DNA of 64,000 nt from Pseudonocardia humida (lineage in GTDB: Bacteria > Actinomycetota > Actinomycetes > Mycobacteriales > Pseudonocardiaceae), in contig NZ_JAGSOV010000044.1 in NCBI RefSeq assembly GCF_023898865.1, forward strand, positions 18,303 to 82,302, read 5' to 3'. Position 1 is the first letter of the stretch; each line of letters begins with the position of its first letter. Shown here in pieces: positions 45,310 to 53,785 of the stretch. A program made the translations under genes and the position numbers. The notes under the pieces are model-generated. The model was not told where the DNA came from. It saw only the letters and a program-made list of their open reading frames with translations, and made no database searches.

Positions 45310-46329
45310 GTGAAGAAGATTGGCTTCCTGTCCTTCGGGCACTGGTCGGCGTCGCAGCACTCGCGGGTGCGGTCTGGGGCGGACGCCCTGCTGCAGTCGA
45401 TCGAGCTGGCGGTGGCCGCCGAGGAGGCGGGCGCCGACGGCGCGTACTACCGCGTGCACCACTTCGCCCAGCAGCTCGCCTCCCCGTTCCCGCTGCTGGC
45501 CGCGGCCGCGGCCCGGACCAGCCGCATCGAGCTGGGCACCGCCGTGATCGACATGCGGTACGAGAACCCGCTCTACATGGCCGAGGACGCCGGGGCCGCC
45601 GACCTCATCTCCGGGGGCAGGCTGCAGCTGGGGATCAGCCGGGGATCGCCCGAGCAGGTGATCGACGGCTACCACTACTTCGGCCACGTGCCGCCGGAGG
45701 GCATGAGCGACGCGGACATGGCCCGCGAGCACACCAAGGTGTTCCTGGAGGTGCTCAAGGGCGAGGGCTTCGCCCAGCCGAACCCGCGTCCGATGTTCCC
45801 CAACCCGCCGGGCCTGCTGCGGGTCGAGCCGCACTCGCCGGGGCTGCGCGAGCGGATCTGGTGGGGCGCCGGGAACCGGGCGACCGCGGAGTGGACCGCC
45901 GAGCAGGGCATGAACCTGATGAGCTCGACCCTGCTCACCGAGGACACCGGCGTGCCGTTCCACCAGCTGCAGGCCGAGCAGATCCAGCGCTTCCGCGACG
46001 CCTGGGCGGCCGCCGGGCACGAGCGCGAGCCGCGCGTGTCGGTCAGCCGCAGCATCTTCCCCATCGTCAACGACCTGGACAAGCAGCTGTTCTGGCAGCA
46101 GCGCGGCAGCACCGACCAGGTCGGCTTCATCGACGGCGGCAACGCCCGGTTCGGCAAGACCTACGCCGGCGAGCCGGACAAGCTGGTGGCCGAGCTGGCC
46201 GAGGACGAGGCGATCGCCGCCGCGGACACGCTGCTGCTCACCGTGCCGAACCAGCTCGGCGTCGAGTACAACGCGCACGTCGTCGAGAGCGTGCTGACCC
46301 ACCTCGCGCCGGAGCTGGGCTGGCGCTGA
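45310..46329 (+). CDS. LLM class flavin-dependent oxidoreductase
   Basis: A 339-residue luciferase-like TIM barrel protein: MKKIGFLSFGHWSASQHSRVRS, EEAGADGAYYRVHHFAQQLASPFPLLAA, ELGTAVIDMRYENPLYMAEDAGAADLISGGRLQLGISRGSPEQV. It uses FMN or F420. The substrate is unknown. It carries no operon partners; the ATG has no visible ribosome site. Confidence -1.
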   Translation: MKKIGFLSFGHWSASQHSRVRSGADALLQSIELAVAAEEAGADGAYYRVHHFAQQLASPFPLLAAAAARTSRIELGTAVIDMRYENPLYMAEDAGAADLISGGRLQLGISRGSPEQVIDGYHYFGHVPPEGMSDADMAREHTKVFLEVLKGEGFAQPNPRPMFPNPPGLLRVEPHSPGLRERIWWGAGNRATAEWTAEQGMNLMSSTLLTEDTGVPFHQLQAEQIQRFRDAWAAAGHEREPRVSVSRSIFPIVNDLDKQLFWQQRGSTDQVGFIDGGNARFGKTYAGEPDKLVAELAEDEAIAAADTLLLTVPNQLGVEYNAHVVESVLTHLAPELGWR

Positions 46330-46371
46330 ATGCGGTCGCCCGCCGGGGGCGGTGTCGGTAGCGTCCCCGGC

Positions 46372-46416
46372 ATGTCCTCCGGTCTGTGGTCCCAGAAGGT
46401 GCGCGCCGCCCGCTGA
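46372..46416 (+). CDS. Possible leaderless 14-residue upstream ORF
   Basis: ATG 46372 follows TAGCGT (46359-46364) by 7 nt, the leaderless pattern used elsewhere in the window. The frame encodes MSSGLWSQKVRAAR and ends 99 nt before the MFS gene. It may be a regulatory peptide or chance; no hairpin was confirmed. Confidence -1.
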   Translation: MSSGLWSQKVRAAR

Positions 46417-46515
46417 CGGCGGCGCCCCGTGACCTGATCCGCGCTCGCCGTCCCGGTCCCCGCCGGGCGGCCGCACCGTGCTGCCCGGTCCGACGTCGAG
46501 CCGCGGAGCGTCCCC

Positions 46516-47838
46516 GTGCCCCACTCCCCCGAAACCTCGAACCCCCGTTCCTCCGCGTCGCGGTGGCGCGCGCTGCGGCCCCTGCGCCACCGCGACTACC
46601 GGCTGCTGATCGGCGCGGTCGCGCTGTCGATCTGCGGCAGCGGCATGTGGACGATCGTGTTGACGTTCCAGGTGCTGGCCGTCGACGACAGCCCCACCGC
46701 GCTCTCCGCCGTCGCCGCGTGCCTGAGCGCGGGCCTGCTCGCCTTCGCGATCGTGGGCGGGATCGCCGCCGACCGGTGCCCGCGCCGCGCCGTGCTGATC
46801 ATGGTCGAGCTGGCCAACACGGTCGCCACCGCGGCCGTCGCGGTGCTCGGGCTCAGCGGCGCGATCCAGCTGTGGCACCTGGCGGTCGCCTCGGCGGTGC
46901 TCGGCGCGGGCAGCGCCTTCTACTACCCCGCCTACACCGCGTTCCTGCCCCAGATCCTGCCGCCCGAGGAGCTCCTCGCCGCGAACGGGCTCGAGGGCGC
47001 CCTCCGCCCGACCATGCAGGCCGCCCTGGGCCCGGCCATCGCCGGCGTGATCGTCGGGGCGCTCTTCCCGGCCGCCGGCGCGGTCGTCGTCGCGGCCCTC
47101 TCGGCCTCGGCGCTGGTGCTGACGGTGCTGGTCAGGCCGGTCGAGGTACCCCGCCCGAGCGCTGCGGACGAGGCGCGGCCGGGTGTGCTCGCCGACCTCC
47201 GCGCCGGCGTCCTGTTCGTGCTCGGCACGCGGTGGCTGCTCTGGACGCTGCTCTTCGCCGCGCTGACGTCCTTGGTCATCATGGGCCCGATCGAGGTCCT
47301 GCTGCCGTTCGTCACCCGCGCCCGGTTCGACCGCGGCGCCGAGGCCTTCGGCCTGCTCCTGACCGCGTTCGGGGTCGGGGGCGCGCTCGGGTCGCTGGCC
47401 ATGTCCTCACTGCGCCTGCCCCGCCGCTACCTGAGCGCGATGGTGCTGCTCTGGGGCGCCGGGACCCTGCCGCTGGCGCTCGTCGGCGTCACCGGGTCGT
47501 TCCCCGTCATGGTCGCCGCGCTGTTCGTGGTCGGCGCGACCAGCGGCGCCGGCCTGGTGATCTGGGGGACCCTGCTGCAGCGCCGGGTGCCCCCGGCGAT
47601 GATGGGCCGGGTCGCGAGCCTGGACTTCTTCGTCTCGATCTCCCTCATGCCGCTGTCCATGGCGCTGGCCGGCCCGGTCGCGTCGGTGGTCCCGATCCCC
47701 GTCGTGTTCGTCGTCGCCGCAGCGCTGCCCCCGGTCGTCGCCGTGCTCGCGGTGTTCGCCGGCGCGATGCCCCGCGACGAGCTCGCCCACCCCCTCGACC
47801 AGCCGGCCGACGACTCCGACGCCGCGGCCGGGGCGTGA
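46516..47838 (+). CDS. MFS transporter (EntS/drug exporter type)
   Basis: A 440-residue membrane protein with about 12 helices. Landmarks: LRHRDYRLLIGAVALSICGSGMW, the loop motif GGIAADRCPRRAVLIMVELANTV (MFS motif A), YYPAYTAFLPQILPPEELLAANGL and GRVASLDFFVSISLMPLSMALAGP, typical of the MFS_3/EntS family that exports siderophores or drugs. Substrate unknown. The N terminus is hydrophilic. Confidence -1.
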   Translation: MPHSPETSNPRSSASRWRALRPLRHRDYRLLIGAVALSICGSGMWTIVLTFQVLAVDDSPTALSAVAACLSAGLLAFAIVGGIAADRCPRRAVLIMVELANTVATAAVAVLGLSGAIQLWHLAVASAVLGAGSAFYYPAYTAFLPQILPPEELLAANGLEGALRPTMQAALGPAIAGVIVGALFPAAGAVVVAALSASALVLTVLVRPVEVPRPSAADEARPGVLADLRAGVLFVLGTRWLLWTLLFAALTSLVIMGPIEVLLPFVTRARFDRGAEAFGLLLTAFGVGGALGSLAMSSLRLPRRYLSAMVLLWGAGTLPLALVGVTGSFPVMVAALFVVGATSGAGLVIWGTLLQRRVPPAMMGRVASLDFFVSISLMPLSMALAGPVASVVPIPVVFVVAAALPPVVAVLAVFAGAMPRDELAHPLDQPADDSDAAAGA

Positions 47839-47950
47839 CGCGGACGGCGCTCAGCCGGGCCGACCCCGCACCTCGCAGGCGAAGCCGGGACCGCCGGCTC
47901 CGACCGGGAACCACCTCGTGCGAAGGCCCCGGCTCTGGTGTCATCCACGG

Positions 47951-48739
47951 GTGGACGCACGCGGTGACCTCCGCCCGCTGATGGAACACGACCGCGCAGC
48001 CCTGCTCGACCTCCTGCGGGAGCTGCCACCCGCGGACTGGCGCCTGCCCACCGCCGCCGCGCCGTGGCTGGTGCGCGACGTCGTCGCGCACGTGCTCGCC
48101 GACGACCTGAGCCGCCTCGCCCGCGGTCGCGACGGCCACCACGGCAACGGTCCCCGGCCCGGCGAGCCGCTGGCCCGGTTCCTCGACCGCTTCAACGCGC
48201 AGTGGGTCGAGGCCGCGCAGCGGATCAGCCCAACGCTGCTGGTGGACCTGCTCGCCGCGGTGTCGCCGCAGGTCCTCGCGTTCTGGCGGGCGCAGGACCT
48301 GGACGCGCTCGGCGAGCCGGTCTCCTGGGCCGGCCCGGACCCGGCCCCGGTGCGGCTGGACTGCGCCCGCGACACCACCGAGTACTGGGTCCACCACCAG
48401 CAGATCCGGGAGGCGACCGGCCGCCCGGCCGACACCGGGCCGGCCACCGTCCGCGCCGTGCTCGACACCTTCCTGCACGCCGTCCCGTTCACCCTCCGGG
48501 ACCAGCCGGGGACGGCGCTGCGCATCGAGACCGAGCTCGGAACCTGGTCCTGGGAGCGCCGCGGTGCGGGATGGGCGCGCGTCGCGTCGACGTCCGACGG
48601 CGCGGTCCTGCGCATCGACTCCGCGACGCTGTGGCGGTTGTGCGTGCGGATGGTCGAGCCCGACCAGGCCCGGGCACGATCGGTCGTCGACGGCGCGGCG
48701 GCGGACGCGGTCCTGCGGATCGTCTCGATCATCCGCTGA
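47951..48739 (+). CDS. DinB-like maleylpyruvate isomerase family protein
   Basis: A 262-residue protein of the mycothiol-dependent maleylpyruvate isomerase/TIGR03083 group: an N-terminal four-helix DinB-like bundle (ALLDLLRELPPADWRLPTAA, DVVAHVLADDLSRL with the metal-binding His, TTEYWVHHQQIREATG) and a C-terminal SCP2-like domain. It probably depends on metal and mycothiol. GTG 47951; the longer frame lacks support. Confidence -1.
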   Translation: MDARGDLRPLMEHDRAALLDLLRELPPADWRLPTAAAPWLVRDVVAHVLADDLSRLARGRDGHHGNGPRPGEPLARFLDRFNAQWVEAAQRISPTLLVDLLAAVSPQVLAFWRAQDLDALGEPVSWAGPDPAPVRLDCARDTTEYWVHHQQIREATGRPADTGPATVRAVLDTFLHAVPFTLRDQPGTALRIETELGTWSWERRGAGWARVASTSDGAVLRIDSATLWRLCVRMVEPDQARARSVVDGAAADAVLRIVSIIR

Positions 48740-48794
48740 CGCGCGGCCGCTCCCCGCCCACCAGCAGCACCGACGACCACGGAGGCGACAGCCC

Positions 48795-49196
48795 ATGACC
48801 AGGTACGTGATCACCCCGGCGGTGGCCCTGCGGCTGGCCGCCGACGCGACCGGGGTCGCCGACGGGCACCGGTTGCTGGCGCCGACGCTGCTCCGCTCGC
48901 AGGTGCTGTCCCAGCTCTACCGCGAGGTCCGGGAGGGCGGGCTGACCAGGCAGGACGCCGACCGCAGGCTGGACGCCGTGCGCGGGCTGCGCCTGCGGCT
49001 GCTCGGCGACCGCGTCCTGCAGCGCGTCGCGTGGACCATCGCCGACGGGCTGGGCTGGCCCGACACCCTCGACGCCGAGTACCTCGCGCTCACCCGGCTG
49101 CAGGCCGACGCGCTCGTCACCCTCGACCCGCGGCTCGCCGCCGCGGCCGAGGGCGTGGTGCCGGTCGCGCCGTGGGAGGCGCTGGTCGCGGGCTGA
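48795..49196 (+). CDS. PIN-domain protein
   Basis: A 133-residue VapC-like PIN ribonuclease fold: VITPAVALRLAAD, APTLLRSQVLSQLYREV, WPDTLDAEYLALTRLQADALVTLDPRLA. Acidic residues expected of PIN domains are present (Asp near 106 and 116). No antitoxin gene is adjacent; the neighbour upstream is the maleylpyruvate isomerase-like gene, 55 nt away. This orphan form is common in actinobacteria. Possibly not a toxin. Confidence -1.
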   Translation: MTRYVITPAVALRLAADATGVADGHRLLAPTLLRSQVLSQLYREVREGGLTRQDADRRLDAVRGLRLRLLGDRVLQRVAWTIADGLGWPDTLDAEYLALTRLQADALVTLDPRLAAAAEGVVPVAPWEALVAG

Positions 49197-49235
49197 CGCC
49201 GGGAGCCGCGCTCGTACCGGTGCCCCGCGCCGGGT

Positions 49236-49982
49236 TCAGTCGCGGCGGACGTGGCTGCCCGGGGTGTGGCCGAACGCCCGGCGGAAGACGTCGATGAACG
49301 CGCTGGTGGAGGCCCAACCGCAGCGGTGCGCGACGGCGGTGACCGGGACGCCGTCGGCGAGCACCTGCAGCGCGGTGTAGAGCCGCAGCCGGGTCCGCCA
49401 CTGCGGGAAGGTCATCCCCAGCTCCCGGCGGAACAGCCGGCTGAGCGTGCGCTCGGCCGCGCCGACCTCGCGGCCCAGCGCGGCCAGCGACCGGGGGTCG
49501 GCCGGGTCGGCGCGCAGCAGGTCGCACACCGCGCGCAGCCGCGGGTCGTGCGGGGCCGGCAGCTGCACCTCCTGCCGCGGCGCCACCCGGACCTGGTCGA
49601 ACAGCACCGCCCGCAGCCGGTCCAGCTCCGGGCGCTCGTCGCCCGCGCCCCGCACGTACTCGATGATCAGCTCGCGGAGCAGCGGACCGACCGAGAGCAC
49701 GGTGGGCCCGGCGAGCCCCAGCGGGTCCTCGGCGACCGGCAGCCCGACGAAGTGCAGCTCCAGGGCGCCGTGCGCGCGGTGCGCGTGGACGCAACCGGCC
49801 GGCACCCAGATCGCCCGCGTGCCCGGGGCGAACCAGGTGCCGGCGTCGGTGGTGACCGCCACGACGCCGGCGCCCGCGTAGACCAGGTGGTGGTCGTCGT
49901 GCCAGTGCGGGTCGATGCTCTCGCCCACCCGCAGCGTCCGGGTGCGGACGGGCGCGCGCGGGATGTGGCGGACTTCCGGCAT
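49236..49982 (-). CDS. AraC-family regulator with cupin domain
   Basis: A 248-residue regulator. N-terminal cupin (SIDPHWHDDHHLVYAGAGVVAV) and C-terminal AraC double HTH (SRLFRRELGMTFPQWRTRLRLYTALQ, then SAFIDVFRRAFGHTPG). ATG 49982 is chosen; the TTG just before is possible. A -10 GATAAT lies 7 nt upstream. It is divergent from an MFS exporter gene, so it probably controls that gene. The shared region is 53 nt. Confidence -1.
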   Translation of the reverse strand: MPEVRHIPRAPVRTRTLRVGESIDPHWHDDHHLVYAGAGVVAVTTDAGTWFAPGTRAIWVPAGCVHAHRAHGALELHFVGLPVAEDPLGLAGPTVLSVGPLLRELIIEYVRGAGDERPELDRLRAVLFDQVRVAPRQEVQLPAPHDPRLRAVCDLLRADPADPRSLAALGREVGAAERTLSRLFRRELGMTFPQWRTRLRLYTALQVLADGVPVTAVAHRCGWASTSAFIDVFRRAFGHTPGSHVRRD

Positions 49983-49988
49983 CAATTG

Positions 49989-49994
49989 GCAGAT
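49989..49994 (-). promoter_or_regulatory. -10 box of the AraC gene
   Basis: GATAAT on the reverse strand (49994-49989), 6 nt before the start region. The adjacent GTCGGCCGGCCG segment is partly palindromic and could be an operator for both divergent genes. Confidence -1.
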
Positions 49995-50035
49995 TATCGG
50001 AAGTCGGCCGGCCGTTGGGCGCCGACGATCGACCG

Positions 50036-51208
50036 GTGTCGAGGAACCGGGAGCGCCGCGTCCCGCCGATCCCCCTGCTGTCGGCCGGGCACGCCTGCGT
50101 GGACGTCTACCAGGGCTCGGTCGCCGCGCTGGTGCCGTACTTCGTGGCCGAGCGCGCCTACGGCTACGCGGCGGTCTCGGGCGTCGTGCTGGCCGCGTCG
50201 CTGCTGTCGTCGGTGGCCCAGCCGCTGTTCGGCGCGCTCGCCGACCGCCGCTCCGTGCGCTGGTTGCTCCCGGCGAGCACGCTGGTCAGCGGGGTGGGGG
50301 TCGCGCTGTCCGGGCTGTGGCAGTCCTACGCGCTCACGCTGGCCGCGGTCGCGGTGTCCGGGATCGGCGTCGCGGCCTACCACCCGGAGTCGGCGCGGGT
50401 GGCCCGGGCGGCGAGCGGGGGCGGGCACAGCGCGATGGGCTGGTTCGCCCTGGGCGGCAACCTCGGGTTCGCCGCCGCCCCGCTGCTGGTGGCCGCGGTC
50501 ATGGCCGGCGCCGGTCTGGGCGGGACGCCCTGGCTGGCCCTGCCCGCGCTGCTCGGCGCCTGCGCCTCGGCCGTCGCGCTGCGGACGATCGCGCACGACG
50601 CGCCACCGATCGCGCGCCCCCGGACCGGCCGGGACGACTGGCCGTCGTTCCGGCGGCTGACCGCCGCGGTGATCTGCCGGTCGATCGTCTTCGTCGGGCT
50701 GAGCACCTTCGTGGCGCTGCACGTGCGCCAGCGGACCGGCGGCGGCGACCTCGCCGGCACCGCCGCGCTGGCCGTGCTCTACCTCGGCGGCGCGATCGGC
50801 ACGGTGGCCGGGGGGCGGCTCGCCGACCGGTACGGGCGGATCGCGGTCGTGCGCTGGTCGGCGCTGCTGACCGTGCTCGCCGTGACCGGCGTGGTCGTCG
50901 TGCCCGGCCCGACCGTCTACGCCTTCGTCGCGCTGGCCTCGGCCGGGCTGTACGTGCCGTTCTCGCTGCACGTGACGCTCGGCCAGGACTACCTGCCGAG
51001 CCGCGTCGGCACCGCAGGCGGGGTCACGCTCGGGCTCACGGCCGGCATCGGGGGCCTGGCCACCCCGCTGATCGGCGCCCTGGCCGACGCGACCACCCTG
51101 CAGGTCGCGTTGGCGCCGCTGGCCGTGCTGCCGGTCGTCGGGGTGCTGTTCCTGCGGGGGCTGCGCGAGCCCGAACCGATCCGACCGGTGCCGGCTCAGC
51201 GGCTCTGA
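50036..51208 (+). CDS. MFS transporter (Fsr/fosmidomycin-resistance type)
   Basis: A 390-residue membrane protein. It opens with IPLLSAGHACVDVYQGSVAALVPYFV, typical of the Fsr group, and has motif A in PLFGALADRRSVRWLLP plus GIGVAAYHPESARVA. Probably a drug exporter. GTG 50036. It is divergent from the AraC regulator and overlaps the convergent ECF42 gene by 13 nt at its 3' end. Confidence -1.
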   Translation: MSRNRERRVPPIPLLSAGHACVDVYQGSVAALVPYFVAERAYGYAAVSGVVLAASLLSSVAQPLFGALADRRSVRWLLPASTLVSGVGVALSGLWQSYALTLAAVAVSGIGVAAYHPESARVARAASGGGHSAMGWFALGGNLGFAAAPLLVAAVMAGAGLGGTPWLALPALLGACASAVALRTIAHDAPPIARPRTGRDDWPSFRRLTAAVICRSIVFVGLSTFVALHVRQRTGGGDLAGTAALAVLYLGGAIGTVAGGRLADRYGRIAVVRWSALLTVLAVTGVVVVPGPTVYAFVALASAGLYVPFSLHVTLGQDYLPSRVGTAGGVTLGLTAGIGGLATPLIGALADATTLQVALAPLAVLPVVGVLFLRGLREPEPIRPVPAQRL

Positions 51209-52431
51209 CGGCCCTCGGGCCGGGCGTCGGACCGGGCCGCGAGCTCGGTGCTCCGCCGCGCGAGGAAGCGCCGCTCCACCGGGTTCGCGGTGAGCCGCAG
51301 CGCCTCGTCGTAGACCGCGGCGGCCTCGGCCGGTCGGCCGAGCCGCGCGAGGACGTCGGCCCGGGCGGCCGGGAGGTACGGGTAGCCGGTGAGGGCGGGC
51401 GCCAGGTCGTCGATCTCGCGCAGCACCGCGGCCAGGTCGGCGCCGGGCAGCCGGCTGCGGGCGGCCGCCCGGTTGAGCGCGACGACCGGCGAGGGCCAGA
51501 CCCGCATCAGGGCGTCGTAGGTGGTGACGACCTGCGCCCAGTCGGTCTCGGCCCAGGTCGGGGCCATCGCGTGCAACCCGGCGACACCGGCCTGCAGCGC
51601 GAAGCGCCCGCGCGGCCCGTGCCGCAGCGCCGACGTGGTGAGGGCGAGCCCCTGCCTGATCAGCGCGCGGTCCCAGCGGGACCGGTCCTGGTCGGCGAGC
51701 AGCACCAGGTCGCCGTCGGAGTCCGTGCGGGCCGCGCCGCGGGCCTCGGTGAGCAGGATGAGCCCGAGCAGCGCGCGCGGCTCGGGCTCGTCGGGTAGCA
51801 ACCGGACGAGCACGCGGGCCAGACCCGCGGCGCGCCCGGTCAGATCGGTGTCGCGCAGGTCGGTCCGCGACCCGCGGTGCCCGGCCGTGTGCACGAGGTG
51901 CACCACGGTGAGGACGGCGTCCAGCCGGGCGGGTAGTTCGTCGTCGGGCGGGACGCGGAACGGTATCCGCGCCGCCGCGATCTTCTGCTTGGCCCGGGTG
52001 ATCCGCCGGGCGATGCCCGCTTCCCCCGCCAGGAGGACGGCGGCGATCGCCGCGACGTCCACCCCGCACACCAGGCGGAGGGTGAGCGCGACCTGCGACT
52101 CGAGGGCCAGCGCGGGGTGGCAGCAGGTGAACACGAGCCGGAGCGGGTCGGTGGGCTCGGTCTCGTCCCCACCGCCCGCCGGCTCCACCAGCAGCGGGAG
52201 CTTGCGCCGCAGCGTCGCCTCCCGGCGCAGCCGGTCGAGGGCGATCCGGTGGGCGGTCGTCGTGAGCCAGCCCGCGGGGTTGTCCGGCACGCGGGCCGGC
52301 CAGGTCCGCAGTGCCCGCTCGACGGCCTCCTGCGCGCAGTCCTCGGCGAGGTCGAGGTCCCCGGTGAGTCGGGCTGTGGACGCGACCACCACGGGCCACG
52401 CCCCGCGGAAGATCTCCTCCATCGCGGCCAT
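51196..52431 (-). CDS. ECF42-type RNA polymerase sigma factor, copy 2
   Basis: A 411-residue ECF sigma factor with C-terminal extension: FRGAWPVVVASTARLTGDLDLAEDCAQEAVERAL (region 2), VCGVDVAAIAAVLLAGEAGIARRITRAKQKI (region 4), and a long helical domain with LLADQDRSRWDRALI. It is related to but clearly diverged from copy 1. Its ATG (52431) is joined to the YCII stop by TGATG. The 3' end overlaps the MFS gene. Confidence -1.
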   Translation of the reverse strand: MAAMEEIFRGAWPVVVASTARLTGDLDLAEDCAQEAVERALRTWPARVPDNPAGWLTTTAHRIALDRLRREATLRRKLPLLVEPAGGGDETEPTDPLRLVFTCCHPALALESQVALTLRLVCGVDVAAIAAVLLAGEAGIARRITRAKQKIAAARIPFRVPPDDELPARLDAVLTVVHLVHTAGHRGSRTDLRDTDLTGRAAGLARVLVRLLPDEPEPRALLGLILLTEARGAARTDSDGDLVLLADQDRSRWDRALIRQGLALTTSALRHGPRGRFALQAGVAGLHAMAPTWAETDWAQVVTTYDALMRVWPSPVVALNRAAARSRLPGADLAAVLREIDDLAPALTGYPYLPAARADVLARLGRPAEAAAVYDEALRLTANPVERRFLARRSTELAARSDARPEGRQSR

Positions 52432-52787
52432 CAGGCGTCGTCGGGCATCTCCATGATCGGGCGCACCTCGATGTTCCCGGCGGGGCAGATCTTCGCGAGG
52501 CGCAGTGCCACGTCGAGGTCGGGGGCCTCGATGACGTAGAAGCCGCCGAGGGCCTCCTTGGTGTCGGCGAACGGCCCGTCGGTCACCAGCGCGCCGTCCC
52601 CGCCGCGGCGGACGGTGCTGGCGGTCGACGACGGCTCCAACGCCTCGCTGCCGAGGATGCTCGCTCCCGCCGCGCTGACCGCGGCCATGAACTCCTCGTG
52701 CAGCCGCATCTCGTCGAGGACCGCCTGCTCGTCGGCGGGGTCGAACCCGTCGTCGACGTCGTACATGAGGAACATGTAGCGGGCCAT
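52431..52787 (-). CDS. YCII-related (DGPF) protein, partner of ECF42 copy 2
   Basis: A 118-residue ferredoxin-like fold protein: MARYMFLMYDVDDGFDPADE, ALVTDGPFADTKEALGGFYVIEAPD, EVRPIMEMP. Same family as the product of 43310-43645, and likewise translationally coupled to an ECF42 factor. Confidence -1.
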   Translation of the reverse strand: MARYMFLMYDVDDGFDPADEQAVLDEMRLHEEFMAAVSAAGASILGSEALEPSSTASTVRRGGDGALVTDGPFADTKEALGGFYVIEAPDLDVALRLAKICPAGNIEVRPIMEMPDDA

Positions 52788-52826
52788 GGCGCAACCTCCG
52801 GGGTCGGTCTTCGTGGTCATCATCCT

Positions 52827-52855
52827 GACGAACGGGTCCGACCGGATCGGACACC
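52827..52855 (-). promoter_or_regulatory. Candidate ECF42 promoter, operon 2
   Basis: On the reverse strand GGTGTC (52855-52850), 20 nt, then GTC (52829-52827), about 40 nt before the YCII start. Same words and spacing as 43730-43702. Confidence -1.
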
Positions 52856-52897
52856 GCCGCATCGAGTTCCTTCAACCGACTCGGCCGGGACCAAGTT

Positions 52898-52932
52898 ATT
52901 CCTTGACAGGAATATGCTTGTACCCGAATACT
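52898..52932 (+). promoter_or_regulatory. Promoter/operator of ArsR-AHSA1 gene
   Basis: TTGACA (52903-52908), 18 nt, AATACT (52927-52932), 7 nt before GTG 52940, so a leaderless start. The perfect inverted repeat ATTCCT-TGAC-AGGAAT (52898-52913) overlaps the -35 and fits an ArsR operator. Confidence -1.
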
Positions 52933-52939
52933 ATGGCCC

Positions 52940-53785
52940 GTGGACGTCCTCCTCCTCGCACTGGCCGACCCGGCCCGCTGGCGCCTCGTGCGCCTGCTGG
53001 CCGAGCGGCCCCGCTCGGTCGGCGTACTGGCCCAGCTCGCCGGGGCCCGCCAGCCGCAGACGACCAAGCACCTGCAGACCCTCGAGCGCGCGGGCGCGGT
53101 CACCTCCGAGCGCATCGGCCAGCGCCGCGTCTACGCGCTGCGGACCGCCGCCCTGCGGGACCTCGCCGCCGCGCTGAGCCTGCTCGCCGACACCGCCGAG
53201 CAGGTCGGCGGTCCGCAGGAGACCCACGAGCGCTACGGGCGCAGCCTCCGCGCGGAGCGGCTCGCCGCGGCGGCGCCGGGGTGGGCCGACGGGCGCTCGT
53301 TCCGGTTCGTCCGGTCGCTGCCGGCGGGCCCCGAGCGGGTCTGGCGCCACCTGACCGAGGCCGCCCTGCTCGCCCGCTGGTGGACCCCCGACGACCTCCG
53401 CGTCTCCGAACTGGTCTTCCAGGCCCGACCGGGCGGGCGGATCGTCCAGGAGTACCGCGACGTCGACGACGCCGACGGCTCCGACCCGGTCGTCGGGCGC
53501 GCTGAGGGCGTCGTCGACGACGTGCGCACCGGCGAGCGCCTCGCCTACCGGCTCTCCCCCCTGCTGCCCGACGGCGGCCCCGCCTTCACCGCCCACGTCG
53601 AGCTGGACCTGCGCCCCACCGGCACCGGCACCGAGATAGACGTCCACTGCCGGGTCGCCGACAGCGCCGTCGACTCCGCGGACGCCGTCGCCGGCATCGA
53701 GATCGGCTTCGGCCAGAGCCTGGACAACCTCGCGGCGGCGCTCGCCGCGGGTCCCGACACCACCGACACGAGGAGCACGACATGA
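52940..53785 (+). CDS. ArsR regulator fused to AHSA1/SRPBCC domain
   Basis: A 281-residue protein. Residues 1-95 are an ArsR-type winged helix (ADPARWRLVRLLAERP, AQLAGARQPQTTKHLQTLERAGAV). Residues 120-265 are an AHSA1-like ligand-binding domain (FRFVRSLPAGPERVWRHLTEAALLARWWTPDD). The fusion suggests a sensor of a small hydrophobic ligand. It is autoregulated in all likelihood (operator over its -35). It overlaps the DHFR-like gene by 4 nt, so both are co-translated. Confidence -1.
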   Translation: MDVLLLALADPARWRLVRLLAERPRSVGVLAQLAGARQPQTTKHLQTLERAGAVTSERIGQRRVYALRTAALRDLAAALSLLADTAEQVGGPQETHERYGRSLRAERLAAAAPGWADGRSFRFVRSLPAGPERVWRHLTEAALLARWWTPDDLRVSELVFQARPGGRIVQEYRDVDDADGSDPVVGRAEGVVDDVRTGERLAYRLSPLLPDGGPAFTAHVELDLRPTGTGTEIDVHCRVADSAVDSADAVAGIEIGFGQSLDNLAAALAAGPDTTDTRSTT

